From contig JAVLRN010000005.1 of the NCBI GenBank assembly GCA_032821775.1, positions 3,995,234 through 4,059,233 on the forward strand: DNA of 64,000 nucleotides, given 5' to 3'. This DNA comes from Sanguinoderma infundibulare (Eukaryota; Basidiomycota; Agaricomycetes; Polyporales; Polyporaceae). The translations under genes and the position numbers were made by a program. Positions 1 to 11,129 of this stretch are shown piece after piece; within the stretch, counting starts at the first letter, position 1, and each line of letters begins with the position of its first letter. Below the pieces are notes generated by a model. The model did not search any database. It was not told the DNA's origin and saw only the letters and a program-made list of their open reading frames with translations.

Positions 1-807
1 TGCACAAATGCCTGTAACAAGCAGCTGACCGACGATCGTCTCTGAACGAACAAGGTACGCGGATGAGCCCCAGCACGAGATGAGACCCATCATCGAAGCG
101 GAGGAGAATCGCCTGCCAGTCATGTCTGGATAGGCATCGTTATGCCCTCGTTAACTCGCCAACGGACCGAAACGGCCTTTCAACCTTGTAGCTGCGGTAG
201 TTGGGAACGTCGAGTCGACATTCTGGGATAAAAACGCTTTAAAAAGGCTCACCTCGATAATACGGAGAACGGACTGGCATTCTCGGGAACCGTGGTCAGT
301 TCTCCCGCATCAATGTCGGTGTTAAGTTGGCTTCACTAACAGGATTGAGCTTGAATAGCGAAAAGGCTCCAGTACTCATCCGAGAGTATGCATATAGTGG
401 CTGCCAGCTTGAGTACAGGTCGAGAGGTCGTCGACGTCGCGAGAAAAGATTGATCCCACCGCGCATGCAACACCAGCGCCTATTAATATCGCTTCGGAGT
501 CCGGTCCGTCCCCTCAGGCTGCCAGCATGGTGGCCTGGTCTAAAGCCTCTACGATGAGATGAAGTTTATGCAACAGCCGATAGCCAGGCTATTAAACGTA
601 CTCATTCACGGATCGGGTCCCATCCGCACATACATTTATTCACCTCTGCCACGGGACTTGCAAGTTAACGACACACAATGGCAAGCGCATTCTTGATCTC
701 GATTCCTGCGAGTACTGCTGCTGCCGTGACTGCACCTCAATACCTACATAAGTTGAAGCTCATCTAGTTACTGGTTTTTTTTCCAAATATTGCCACCTTT
801 TCGGATC
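1..807. other. No gene recognised
   Basis: No reading frame here has recognisable family features. The short open stretches carry no motif and no convincing exon borders. The segment lies 3' of the minus-strand oxygenase copy and may include its terminator, but I see no clear signal. Confidence 0.5.
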
Positions 808-2237
808 CTAATTGCCGCCAGACCTCTTCCCCGGCGGCCCAATCTCGACGATCATACAAACCTTGACGTACAGGTAGCCCAACGACGCCTCGTTCCCGTA
901 AAAGATGTAAAGCGACCGGAACCCATTCCAAGCCTGCATCTCCGTCACCCAGTGCACCGTCACCGTCGGGTCGTCCCCACTGCACCCCCTCTGCCACCTC
1001 CCAGACTGCGGGTCGAACACCATATTCCGCATCACGTCGGCCCCAAAGTAGCTGACCATCCTGCTAATCGCGTCTTCCTCATCCATCATGTCCCCAAGGT
1101 CCACCATCCGTCTCAGCAGCACCCGATAGTCACAGGCGTCCTCCTCGCACACGAGCCTCAGGCGCGGCTCCAGCCCGAGCGCGCGGCACGCGTCGAACAG
1201 CGTCGCGTCCGCGCCCTTGAGCCGCTTCCGCAGGCTCTTCAGCGGATCCTCGTGCATTCCCGCCCGCCACGGGTTCGGGAATGGGTAGTGGTGGCGCAGG
1301 CCGAACCCGAGCGTCCCGCCGCGAGGCATAAACGACGGGTCGGTCAAGAGCGCGCGAAACGCGACTCCCACGGCGTCCACATTCGCCTTCGGTGGCTGCA
1401 GCTCTCGGATCTGTGTTGCGGCGGTGGACGACCGCGGTGTGCGCTTTGCGTTGAAGTACAGGTTGTACGTGGGCGTGACGCGGTGGCCCGAGACGACAGG
1501 GGTGACCTCGTGCTCCACATCGCCGAAGAACGCGACGTACGCAACGCTGTTGGTGCGGCCGGCAAGCAGCGCCGCGGCGTCGAACGTCCACTCCTTGCCG
1601 TCGTGGCGGAGGACGAGCGCGCCGCCCTCATGAGGAGTCGGGAAGACGACGACGAGCGAGCCGAACATTCGCTCGCTGTGCGGCGTGTCCTTGTGCGGCT
1701 TGAAGAAGGCGCCGTCACCTACAGGCGATATTTCAATCCCACGCAGTGTTGCGGAAGCGCGGCACTCACCATATACGTTCAACTTGTACAGCTCCGCGCT
1801 AATGCTTCTCTTTTCCTCTTCGCCGGCAAGTAGGTTCGTATGCACGGCTTGCATGATTTCCGAACGCTCTACGTTGAGTCGACAGAGGAAGTTCTGTGTC
1901 CATCTTCCCCGCCTTGCGATACGACTCGTCCAGCACCGTCTCCTGGCCCCGCCCGAACTTGGCGGCCTCGCATGCACTCGCGAGCGCCTCTAAAGTGCCC
2001 GTGTTGCTGCCCGTCTCGGACAGATTGACGAATCTGTTACAGGGCAAGGAGCTGTCAAGTGGATGGCGGCAGATGTGAACGGGATGGTACGCACTGTGCC
2101 TTCTGTTGCCCATAGTACAGCTGAAACTGGTCCGGTGCCAAATTGACGATGCCGCTGCAGTACGGGACGTTCTCCGTCAGCGTCGTGCGCAGGTGTTTGA
2201 TGAGCTCCCCCGTACGTGCAGTGGGTTCGACAGCCAT
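808..2237 (-). pseudogene. 2OG-Fe(II) oxygenase, copy A, one frameshift
   Basis: Family: proteins with a prolyl-4-hydroxylase-like Fe(II)/2-oxoglutarate dioxygenase core, expected to hydroxylate an unknown substrate. Three exons fit: 2237-2095, 2033-1770 and 1718-808, all with GT-AG borders. Exon 3 carries the iron site: HKDTP, then VEHEV about 60 residues later, then SGHR for the co-substrate, and the family tail with YGNEASLGYLY. In exon 2 the frame coding ETVLDESYRKAGKMDTE gives way to the frame coding FLCRLNVERSEIM near 1889-1893, with no splice site between them. The exon lengths sum to 1318 nt, which fits a 2-nt loss against an intact relative. Everything else is intact, so this is either a young pseudogene or an assembly error. 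Confidence 0.78.
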
Positions 2238-2944
2238 GGTGGTGGTTGTGGGTAAGGGTCGACGGTGATCTGGGGAATCGATGTGGAATCGACGACGTAC
2301 AGGAGGATAAATTCCAGTCTGGACAGGATCCGGACCTCAGTACGTCATAAAGTCGGACGTCGTGCGCACGTACCGATAATTGTTGACTTCCTTCTTTGTC
2401 TCATACGAGTCATACTAGGCGTACCAGTTCCGGTTGTATGATGTATCTCCCCCCCTACCGCTTGCACTTGTCCTCCGCCATCAGACCCTGCTTTGATCTG
2501 TCAAAAGACGCGCGAGCAGAGCGCGGCACCTAACACCGTGACAGTTGCAGCGAGACGTTGCAGCGTCACGCGGCGTGCGCTTGCAGAGGCCCCGTGCGAT
2601 GCCGGAGATCTAGATAAGCAATTTATCGCCTCTGTTGCTTGCGTCCTTGAATGCCCGCGTGGCTCCCTCCTCAGGCTCATACCCCAACCTTCCGCCACGC
2701 TGTTCAATGCTCAACGTCAACTGTGTCCCAGCCAGGCCACCGTCTCCCTGGGCTTCCTTTCCGCCGCCTACCACAACCTCGTCAAGATATGGGGTTTCCG
2801 TGACAACGGGTAGAGAACGTACTCGAGGGCCACTGCGTCAGGGCAATGTGTGTATTCCCACCATCCTTTAACTGTCTTCTATGTCCGCCACTTCCGTCTC
2901 CGTCTCCGTCTCCGTCATCTCTCTCCTGTTTCCTGCCCGGCCAA

Positions 2945-3655
2945 ACGTCACAGTGAGACACGCCAAGGCTCGTCATTGGCAGACTCCCAATACATCTCGA
3001 ATAGATACTTGTGGCACGTCCCATAACCCGGCGTGCGGCCTTCCGGCATGAACGATGGACCGTCGAGGAGCGTGCCGAGCATCTCGCCGACGGCGCCGCC
3101 GTGCTTGAGTGCGGATGGTAGTGGTGAGTGAACTACTGCGGGCGCGTCCGGGCCGAGTTCTTGGCAGTCCATATACGTTTAGCTTGTAGAGCCCGCACGG
3201 ATCTTGCGGCGGGATGCGCGTCCAGCGAGGAGCCCGGTATGTACAGCAAGCCGCACCGCTCGACGTCGAACCGGCTCATGAAGCTATCCGCGTCCATCAT
3301 CCCGGCCTTACGGTACGTCTCGTCCAGCACCGCCTCTGTGCCCCTCAATCTTCGTAGGTTGTCGCCATCTCCCGGACGAACTCTGTCGCACCCTCCTCGG
3401 AATGGCCGAAGTTTGTGTGTTCGCCAGGTCCAGCGCCTCCGGCTTGTCGGATGACTTGGTCAAGTCATTGTCAATATACCTGTGATGAATGGTTCCAGGA
3501 TCACCATGCCATTTGGCGGTCAACCGAACGACCCACCGTGAGTCTTTCTTGCTGTAGTCGAGCTCGAAGTCTCTGGAGAGGAGCTCGAGAACACCGCTGC
3601 AGTATGCGAGCTATTGTCGCAGCGTGGCTCGGACAGCATGGCACGGAGACGGTGG
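2945..3655 (-). pseudogene. 2OG-Fe(II) oxygenase, copy B, core deleted
   Basis: Relic of the same family. Near 3600-3640 one frame reads like exon 1 (AYCSGVLELL), with a stop codon just before it. Near 3240-3350 another segment matches exon 2 (AVLDETYRKAGMMDADSF, then FDVERCGLLY). The frame then reaches an intact-looking YKLNVYG and runs straight into sequence matching the back half of exon 3 (LLDGPSFMPEGRTPGYG, 2947-3120). The roughly 100 codons holding the HxD iron ligands and the distal histidine are absent. Several frame changes separate the pieces. It cannot encode an active enzyme. Confidence 0.75.
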
Positions 3656-4264
3656 AGTGCCGTGACACCAGAATACTCGCCCATAACGGGGAGTCTCAGC
3701 AGAGGTAGTGGGGTTCCTCACAGCGCAGTTGATCGCTCGCCGCCTCGTTCTCGGTCCTCGGATGCGGTTTTCGGAAGTTGATATGGTAATCGAGGGCAAT
3801 CGTGCCTCTTCCGGGATAAGTTGACACTGCTCAGATATGCCCGAAGCAGAGGCGCGGTGTCGAGATCGATTCATCAGTATTTGACTCGCCATATCCGAGG
3901 CTAGATGCGTCGTATCTGTGTGAGATGACTCGCGGTGGGAGCAGGGCGGCCATCACTGAATCCACAATGACAAAGAAGCCTGCCTGTATGTCGCTTCTGA
4001 GCGCACAAAGGCTTCCATACCGTTCCCTTGTGGGTTTGGGAGTCAGTTTCTGTGGGAATTTCAAGATAACAGATGGCGGGGAAGCCTTGCATCTTTGGTT
4101 GCGTTAAGTTACTGACTCCGTTGTGGCAGCCGACACTGACCATAACTTCGGGATACACTTCAGAAGGTTCACTCGTCTCCGAGCTCGCTGAGGCCATCTC
4201 GCGGATCAGCGACTGCTCCAGATTTTCATTTTGTGCCACGACATACTTGGAACTCATTCGGGAG

Positions 4265-5617
4265 TCAATTGCTCGCGCGCTCCACGCTGCTCTCCGCCTC
4301 ATTGCCATCCTCGTCACCCTCGGTCACTCCATCCTTCTCCTCCCCAGGTTCCCCGGACAGATTCCCGTGCGGGCCGATCGTCACAAGAAAACAAACGCGC
4401 ATATACAACCAAGCCACGCACGCCTCGTTCCCGTACGCCGTGTACACCGAACGTGGGCCAACTCCATCCTGGCCGGAAGTCACGCAATGGACGGTGAGTT
4501 TCTTCTTGTACCTGTCGTCTCCGACGCCTCTTCATCCTCTCGCTCCGGGTTATTCTCAGCGTATCAAGAGTCGCGCGAGTCGCCAGTGTACCTGAGATTT
4601 CTCAGTACGACGCCCCCGCACTCCAGCAGCTCGCCATGCGCATCCTCGACCTGACAGCGATCTACGAGGTCGACCATGCGGTCGAGCACAATGTCGTACT
4701 CCGAGTCGTCGCTCACGAGCCGCAGGCGAGGTTGCACACCAAGCGCGTCGCACGCCTAGAATAGCACCGCCTCTCTTCCCTTAAGCCACGCTCTGAGGCT
4801 CACGAGCGGGTCAGGGTTTCCCGCGCCCCAGTGTGTCGGGAACGGATAGCGGTGGCGCAGACCGAAGCCGAGCGTGCCGCCGTTTGGCATGAACGTCGGG
4901 TCGTCGAGCAAGGACGCGAGCGCCTCCTTCACCGCGGGTGTGCTGGCGTGTAAGGGGTGCAACGCTTTGAGGTCGGCGGGTGGCGCTGAGGAGCTAGGAT
5001 GGGTGTCATAGTACAAGTTGTACGTGAGGGTGACGCGGTGGCCCGAGGTGACGAGCGCGACCTCGTACTCGACGTCGCTGAAGAATGCAATGTAGGCGAT
5101 GCTGCTGGTGCCGCGAGTAGCGCCGCGGGGTCGAACGTGAACTCTTCTTGCTCGTGCCGAAGAATGAGCGCGCCGCCGGCGTGCGGGGTCGGGAACACGA
5201 CGATGAGGGAGCCGAACATGTTCTGGCTGCGCGGCGTGTCCTTGTGCCGCTTGAAGAACGTGCCTTCTCCTGTGGCGACATAATGAGCACGTACACTCCT
5301 CTCATTCAATTGACATCCGGGAGCCGCACTCGCCGTATACGTTCAACTTGTACAGTTCTGCACGAACCGTGCGCGTTTCGTTGTCACCGGAGAGGAGGCG
5401 GAGCCGCACAGTGTTGAGAAGCCCGGTCTTCTCGACATCGAAGCGGCTCACGGAGTGCTCGGTGTCCATCTTCATCGACGCACCGAACATCCTTCCTCCC
5501 GTAATACAGCTCGAAGTTCATGGGAGGTACCTCGAGGATACCGTTGCAGTATGGGGGTTCCTTGGCCAACGTCCTTAGAAGTCGCTGCAATAGGGGAAAC
5601 GTGGTGGATTCGATCAT
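4265..5617 (-). pseudogene. 2OG-Fe(II) oxygenase, copy C, multiply disrupted
   Basis: Third copy. Exon 1 starts at 5617 (MIESTTFPLLQRLLRTL) and matches through PPYCNGILEV. Exon 2 lacks its first half and resumes at MDTEHSVSRFDVEKTGLL. Exon 3 still shows HKDTPRSQNMFGSL and FTFDPAALLA. It then changes frame near 5118, so that the distal histidine region (around 5020-5110) is read in a different frame. A stop codon interrupts the domain at 4756-4758, where relatives read on into ACRALG. The C-terminal tail (YGNEACVAWLYMRV) is in yet another frame at 4350-4480. An exon deletion, a frameshift and a stop make this a clear pseudogene. Confidence 0.8.
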
Positions 5618-7135
5618 GCTGGAGATCTGTCGTCGGGGATGAATGGAAATGGCTCTAGCTGCCGTCTGGTGCATGCATAAAATGCTTATGCTGCCCTGTG
5701 AAGGGTATCCTGCATGCGAGGGCCATGTGTCAAGCGAGAGGGGAAGGAATGTGGCACTGGCAGTTCTGGGCGAGTATGACTCGGCGTGAGATCTACAGCC
5801 CACGGCGTCCGGGCCAAATAAGTGCGAATCCTGGACCACCTGTGCCTCGCGACCGAGGCGATTGGAGTCAGGGCGCCCGCCTGCGTGAAGGTGTCCATTC
5901 GATTGCCGTGCGATATCGGTGCGAGTCTCATCAGTGCTCATCATCCGCATTCCGGACCAAATTCTCACCGAAGGCCCTCCTCGATTGTTGATGAGTGGCC
6001 GGAGACGAAGGTCGATACCGTTCCTCTATGCTTGACGATGGAGGTCGAGGCTTCAATTCAAAGATCAACCAGACCGCAGTAAGCAGAGGAAGCACGGGCT
6101 TTCCGGAACAATACCTCCCTCATGAAAACGCTTTCAGAATACGCGCTTGCAAACCGATACGAAGGAAGGTTTTCTCCAGAATTGACTGTCTCACCTTCGT
6201 GTCCCACCAGAAGGAAATGCCAGGGACGGTTACTGCCACTCACTTTCAATCTCCAGATCCATTCCGTGACCTTGTATGTACATGTGTCACCGGGGTTCTT
6301 TGTCGTCGGCCGTTTCAAATACGCGCATGCCCAGGTCTGCCAGGAAAATTGACCGCCGCCGTTTCTTAGTCACCATAGGTAGGGTAGTTCCTCGATGATG
6401 TATGGTTTTACAAATGGACACTGATACGATATGTAGCGGCGCTATCAATACTCCTCAGGCTCCCGATTCCACCCAGTTACTGCTGCGCAACGACTCCGAG
6501 TCAGCATGTCAAGGCCTCAAGGCTCTTCGGCATGACATCTCTTCGGTGCTGGCTCAGCAGATGACTCACTGTGCGAATCGCAGGTTCCACGCATTCGGGT
6601 GCCCCCGCCCGCCGCCCGTCAAATGTTCAAACATTGACCCACACAGCCAAACACGCAGGCACGTGTATGTGGTCAATGTCGCTGCGGAACAAATTTCATT
6701 TGCGCAACCATCTGTGCATACAGCGCACCCTGCCTGACGTTGTAACCGCATGGTGTTAACCCCGTACAGCGCCATGCTTGGCTTCCCCTCTACCTGCCAT
6801 TCGCTATTCGCGACCGAACCCCCGGCGAGCGGCTTCCCTTATTCGATCAGACTGCGCGGTGGCGGAACTCGAATTGTGGTTCCATTCCGTATACTGGTTA
6901 CGTTTCTGCACCCTTGATCATCAATTATCGCAACTTAGTCTCCTCGCTCCGCCAAGTTCTCGAAATACGGTACGTCGGCCATGAATCCACGGTACTTGTT
7001 TTGTGTGGGCTGACTCTGTGTGGGACAGGGGACGACACACGACCCCATGTTAAACCTTTTATCCCGGGCTCCTATATACCTCGGCTGGCGAGAGATGCAA
7101 GGCTTCAAGACGAGGTAGCACCCCGCGTTTTCCCC
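5618..7135. other. Intergenic, between copy C and intact copy D
   Basis: No recognisable gene. Short open stretches on both strands lack family motifs and splice structure. The two flanking oxygenase copies are divergent, so this 1.5 kb should contain the promoter of the intact plus-strand gene. I see no specific motif. Confidence 0.5.
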
Positions 7136-8632
7136 ATGTATACCCCGTCCTTGGCCGACTCTGACCACGATCAGCACGATGGCGAGCTCCCTCCGAACCC
7201 GGCTCTCTCGCTCTTCCAACACCCTAGGGCTGAGGAACTGCGTGCCACCCTTGGCGAATCTTTGCCATACTGTGCGGGTGTGATCGACCTGCCGGTCGAG
7301 AGCCTCGTCATCTTTTACGGCAAGGACGCGCTCGCCGGGTAAGCACATTTGGTATCCATAGATCTCCCTCTAGGCTGACGTTTCACGTTGTAGCCGCCTC
7401 GACCTGTCGCACCTTACCACCGCCACTCTTGACGATCTCCAGAGGACGTGCGACCCCGCCACCTTTGGCGTCGAGAGCGAGGCCGTACTCGACCAGTCGT
7501 ACCGCAAGGCGGGGAAACTTAGCAAGGAGCACTTCTCCTTCAACCTTGATGTCGAACGCGCCGGCTTTCTTGAGGCCGTCCGCACGGGGCTGTTCTCAGG
7601 GATGGACGAGAGGAAGGAGATTCGTGCAGAGCTGTATATGCTCAATGTATACGGCATGTCGCTTCGCGTTCGACGTTCTTCGAACAGCTGACCTCATACG
7701 GAGCATTTCATCTTTCAGGAAAGGATTCGTTCTTTAGATCTCACAAGGATACCCCCAGAGGAGCCGCTATGTTCGGTTCTCTGGTGCTTGTGTTTCCCAC
7801 CGCTCACCAGGGTGGTGAACTCGTCTTTAAACACCAGGGCGACGAGTGGACGTTCGACGCCGCCCAAGCCTTGTCTAGTCCCCCTGCGCGCGTTGCCTAT
7901 GTCGCCTTCTTCAGCGACGTAGACCACGAGGTGAAACGCGTGACGTCCGGACATCGGATTAGTATCACGTACAACCTCTTTTTTTCTGAGCCCGCTCCCT
8001 CGACCCAAGGGGCGATCATCATCCAACCTCGGGGGGCGAGCAAGCCCGAGGTCAAGAACACCGTCAACGCGTTGCTCAGCGACCCTTCTTTCCTTCCCAA
8101 CGGTGGTACGCTCGGGTTCGGCCTTCGCCACCTCTACCCCCTGCCGACGTCGTTTGGCCCGTTCGATGACGACACGCTCGAGTCCCTCAAGCAGCGCCTC
8201 AAGGGCGCGGACTCGGCGCTCTTCCAGGCATGCGCTGAGCTCGACCTCCGCCCATCCCTCTACGCCGTCTTCGAGTCCCCGTCGCGCGACCACACATCCA
8301 CGTTGGGCGACGAAACCGGACGGCGGGCGCTCGTCGCATGTCCCCGCGTCGTCAGATTCCACACGCACTCGCTCGACGACGACGAGGTGGTGTGGGAGAA
8401 ACTTTGCCGCCGTTTTGACGGCGTCCTCGTCAACGCGAGCCCGACCGACTTTGGGGCGAGCGCGGAGGGTATTGAGTGCCGCGCCGTCCACTGGGTCACG
8501 GCGTTGTCCAGGGTGAACGAGGTCAAGACTCGCTTTGCGGCGTATGGGAACGAGCCGGAGATGGGGTACCTGTACCAGCGCATCTGCTTGCTGGTCGACG
8601 TCGGCCCCCCTGGAGAGCGTGGTAGCATCTGA
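7136..8632 (+). CDS. 2OG-Fe(II) oxygenase, copy D (intact)
   Basis: The only complete member of the local family: 458 codons in three exons (7136-7338, 7394-7653, 7719-8632). It belongs with prolyl-4-hydroxylase-like Fe(II)/2-oxoglutarate dioxygenases; its substrate cannot be read from sequence. Iron ligands are visible as SHKDTP (His about 163, Asp about 165) and VDHEV (His about 224). SGHR about ten residues on supplies the Arg expected to hold 2-oxoglutarate. A conserved C-terminal half follows (GGTLGFGLRH, then a YGNEPEMGYLYQRI-type tail). No signal peptide or membrane segment is seen. The start is the first ATG in frame. The second intron begins GC rather than GT (TACG/GCATGT) and ends TTTCAG. 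That choice keeps YG/KDSFFRSHKD in frame, and sibling copy A has GTGAGT at this junction. Confidence 0.88.
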
Positions 8633-8826
8633 GGGCAATGATCTGTGTGTGTGCTGTGTACAAGTGTATGAACCGCTGTGTATGAAGGTGATACCGTCCG
8701 TGAATATTCAAGCTGAGGCGTTTGGTCTTTCCCCGAAGATCCGATGTATGTGGTACTCTTCAAGTTGCACGCGGCTGGTCTTACGTCAGTGACACAACCA
8801 GTCATGGCGTCTACAAGGGAGAGCAC

Positions 8827-9550
8827 TCACAGGCCTGACATACCGGCTCCGCGAGCGGTTTCCCGGAGTGCGATCACTTTCACGGAGAACTCGAGGCCGA
8901 GCTGGGTGATCTCGTCGACAGTAAGGGGTTTCGCGCGCACGGCGACCTCTTTGAGGGCAGGAATGAACCAATCATCCATGCCGTATTGTCTCGCGACCAA
9001 AAGACGCGTCATTGGGTCCTCGTTCTTCAGGTTTCTCAGGGCCTTCTCTCTCAAGAGCGAAAATTGCCAGAGGGACGCGAGCTTGAGCACGGACATCCAG
9101 GATGCTGGCTTGGGTTCTGGCTTGAGATTATCGTTTACGGCCCATCTACCTCGCATGCATCACTGCCGAACGAGGAAATGGGCGAAAGGACTTACCTGCA
9201 GGTCAGGACGCGCAAAAAGTCCTTGAGCTCGTCTGCTTTGATGCTCTCCAGGAAAAGAGGGGACTCCTCGCTCGACCCCTCCGCTGGATAGTTGGGGCCC
9301 TCTGGGAGGGTGAACATTCCGTCGAACACCTCGGACGCCTCGAAGTAATGGCGAGGCACACAATAGAGCGTGTTTTCGGCCTGCGAGAATTTATGAGAGC
9401 TATCAGGCGTGACCAGTTGAGCATCAAACGCTGCAATTGACTCACACGAAGGTAAAGCGGTCTGACGTTGATGAAGAAATCTCCGTCTCTGGTGTACAGC
9501 TGAGACTGCGAGTACTGTGTGCCCTGAACGAGTTCTGGATGGTCAGACAT
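8827..9550 (-). CDS. BTB/POZ domain protein 1
   Basis: Three exons (9550-9446, 9380-9196, 9145-8827) give 202 residues. The fold follows a small fungal BTB family seen five times in this window. Exon 1 ends in a DGDFFINVRP strand. Exon 2 has the BTB core (ENTLYCVPRHYFEASEVF, a short insert, then LESIKADELKDFLRVL). Exon 3 has the helical extension (WMSVLKLASLWQFSLLREKA, then RLLVARQYGMDDWFIPALKE and GLEFSVKVIALRE). BTB domains usually mediate dimerisation or cullin-3 binding. No second domain is present, so the role is unknown. It lacks the FGAEFA-type end of its relatives. A GTATGT just before the stop could be the donor of an unseen last intron. Confidence 0.8.
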
Positions 9551-10066
9551 GGTAAAAGAAATGCGAGGAGACGACTTAGGGGTGCGCCGTCACCTCCTGC
9601 GGAATAGATAAGCTTCAATTTATACGTGCGTGTGCCGGAAAATACCAACCCCTCAGGAGTGAGGCCTCAACGGCCTCAAAACCTTACAGGGATGAATACA
9701 CACCGCGCGCGAAAGTGCTCAGAGGATAGAAGTTCAGAAATTTAATAGAACGGTAGCTGCGCGTGCGGAGGACTGAGCCGGCGCTTGGAATAACCAAAGT
9801 GGGCGATCACTGACCAGGACTCGGGTTCCCCTCGTCCTCGTCCTCGCGACGCTCTCGACATCGACGGCAACAGTCGCAGCGAGAGGCTCCACGATGCACT
9901 AGGACAGTGGGTTGTCCTCATTCTCGCAGAAATACCAAGTTTTCGCCTACCGCAGCACGCGGTCTCGTGTCCGTGGGTCTAGTGTCCGTGGGTCCCGAAT
10001 ACGTCTACGTATACCCGCTTCCCGCTTCTCGACTGCAGCTCGAATCATCCGTCAAGACCCAGCTGA
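9551..10066. promoter_or_regulatory. Shared upstream region of two divergent BTB genes
   Basis: This 516-bp gap separates the start codons of BTB1 (minus) and BTB2 (plus), so both promoters must lie here. A perfect CCGTGGGT direct repeat occurs at about 9969-9992 (GTGTCCGTGGGTC twice). I see no TATA box that decides either start. Confidence 0.5.
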
Positions 10067-11129
10067 ATGACGGCTCTGCACATGGAGTCTGAAACGACGA
10101 GCGACACCTTGGTTTCACCCTCCACTGCAACCCCGGTAATCGCACGTCCACAGGAAGACCCGGCAGACATCGAGCTGTCGCCCGCAACGGCTCCACTGCC
10201 CACTCCTCCAGTATCCCCAAGGCGGGATGACGAATTCTATTGTCAGGATGTAGTCTTCTTGGTGAGTGCTCTACCGCTCCTCGCATGCATATTCGTTCGA
10301 GGAGTCGCCAACAAATGCGATTGCCTTCACGCAGGTTGACAGCGTCCTGTTCAAAGTCCCCCGCCGGCCGTTTGAATGCGACTCCAGGGTGTTCTGTGAT
10401 ATGTTCAAGTTGCCCCCCGTGAACAGCCCGTTTGGCGTCGAGGGCTCCAACGACGAGAACCCCATCAAACTCGACGGCGTGACAGTGGACGAGTTCAAGC
10501 CGCTGCTGTGGGTCGTATTTCGATCGTGAGTATCCCATTACCTTCCTCCCTCCCCACCGTCCTTCATCGCGCCTTCCCTTCACTTGCTCGCCCCTGATCA
10601 CGCATGTACCCACCTCAACAGAGGCTATGGCGCCTCTCGCACTCTCAACCAGACCCAGTGGAACGCCGTCCTGCGCCTGTCCACGATGTGGTTCTTCGAT
10701 GATGTCCGCGACCGCGCCATCACCGAGCTCTCCCGGCTCGTTACCTCTCCCGCCGCGCGCATCGTCCTCGCCCACAGGTACAACATCCCCAACTGGCTCG
10801 AGCCCGCCCTCACTGCCCTCGCCCAACAGGAGCACCCGCTCTCCGCGCAGGACCTCGAGGCCCTGGGTTGGGAGACCGCGGCCAAGCTGTTCCAGATAAG
10901 GGAGAGCGTGGTGTTCGCGGGTGCGTGCGTCTGCGGCTGCAACTACTGCTCGATCTCGCACGGGCACATCGTCAATCCTCCTGGTGGCCATGTGCACGCG
11001 GTCCCGCAACAGCAGCAGCAGTCCGGGCCTGGAAGTACGAGGGTCGGGCATATGACCGTGAGTGCGCTGAGGAAGCAGACGGACTTCTCGCAGAAGATAA
11101 GGGCGGTGTTCGGCGCGGACCTCTACTAG
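10067..11129 (+). CDS. BTB/POZ domain protein 2
   Basis: Three exons (10067-10261, 10335-10525, 10622-11129) join in frame to 297 residues. An acidic, Pro-rich leader precedes the BTB core (VDSVLFKVPRRPFECDSRVF, then LDGVTVDEFKPLLWVVF). The helical extension follows (WNAVLRLSTMWFFDDVRDRA, RIVLAHRYNIPNWLEPAL). A Cys-rich patch (ACVCGCNYC) and a short Gln run interrupt the tail before IRAVFGADLY, the family C-terminus. A second ATG at 10082 (MESETT) could be the real start. It is transcribed away from BTB1. The ancient intron positions match those of the other copies, which argues for duplication of one intron-containing ancestor. Confidence 0.85.

Noticed and set aside
790..1833. 347-codon plus-strand open frame
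   Set aside because: Antisense to exon 3 of oxygenase copy A, which has the iron-site motifs. No ATG lies at its first codon and it has no motif of its own.
7715..8638. 307-codon minus-strand open frame
   Set aside because: Antisense shadow of exon 3 of the intact oxygenase.
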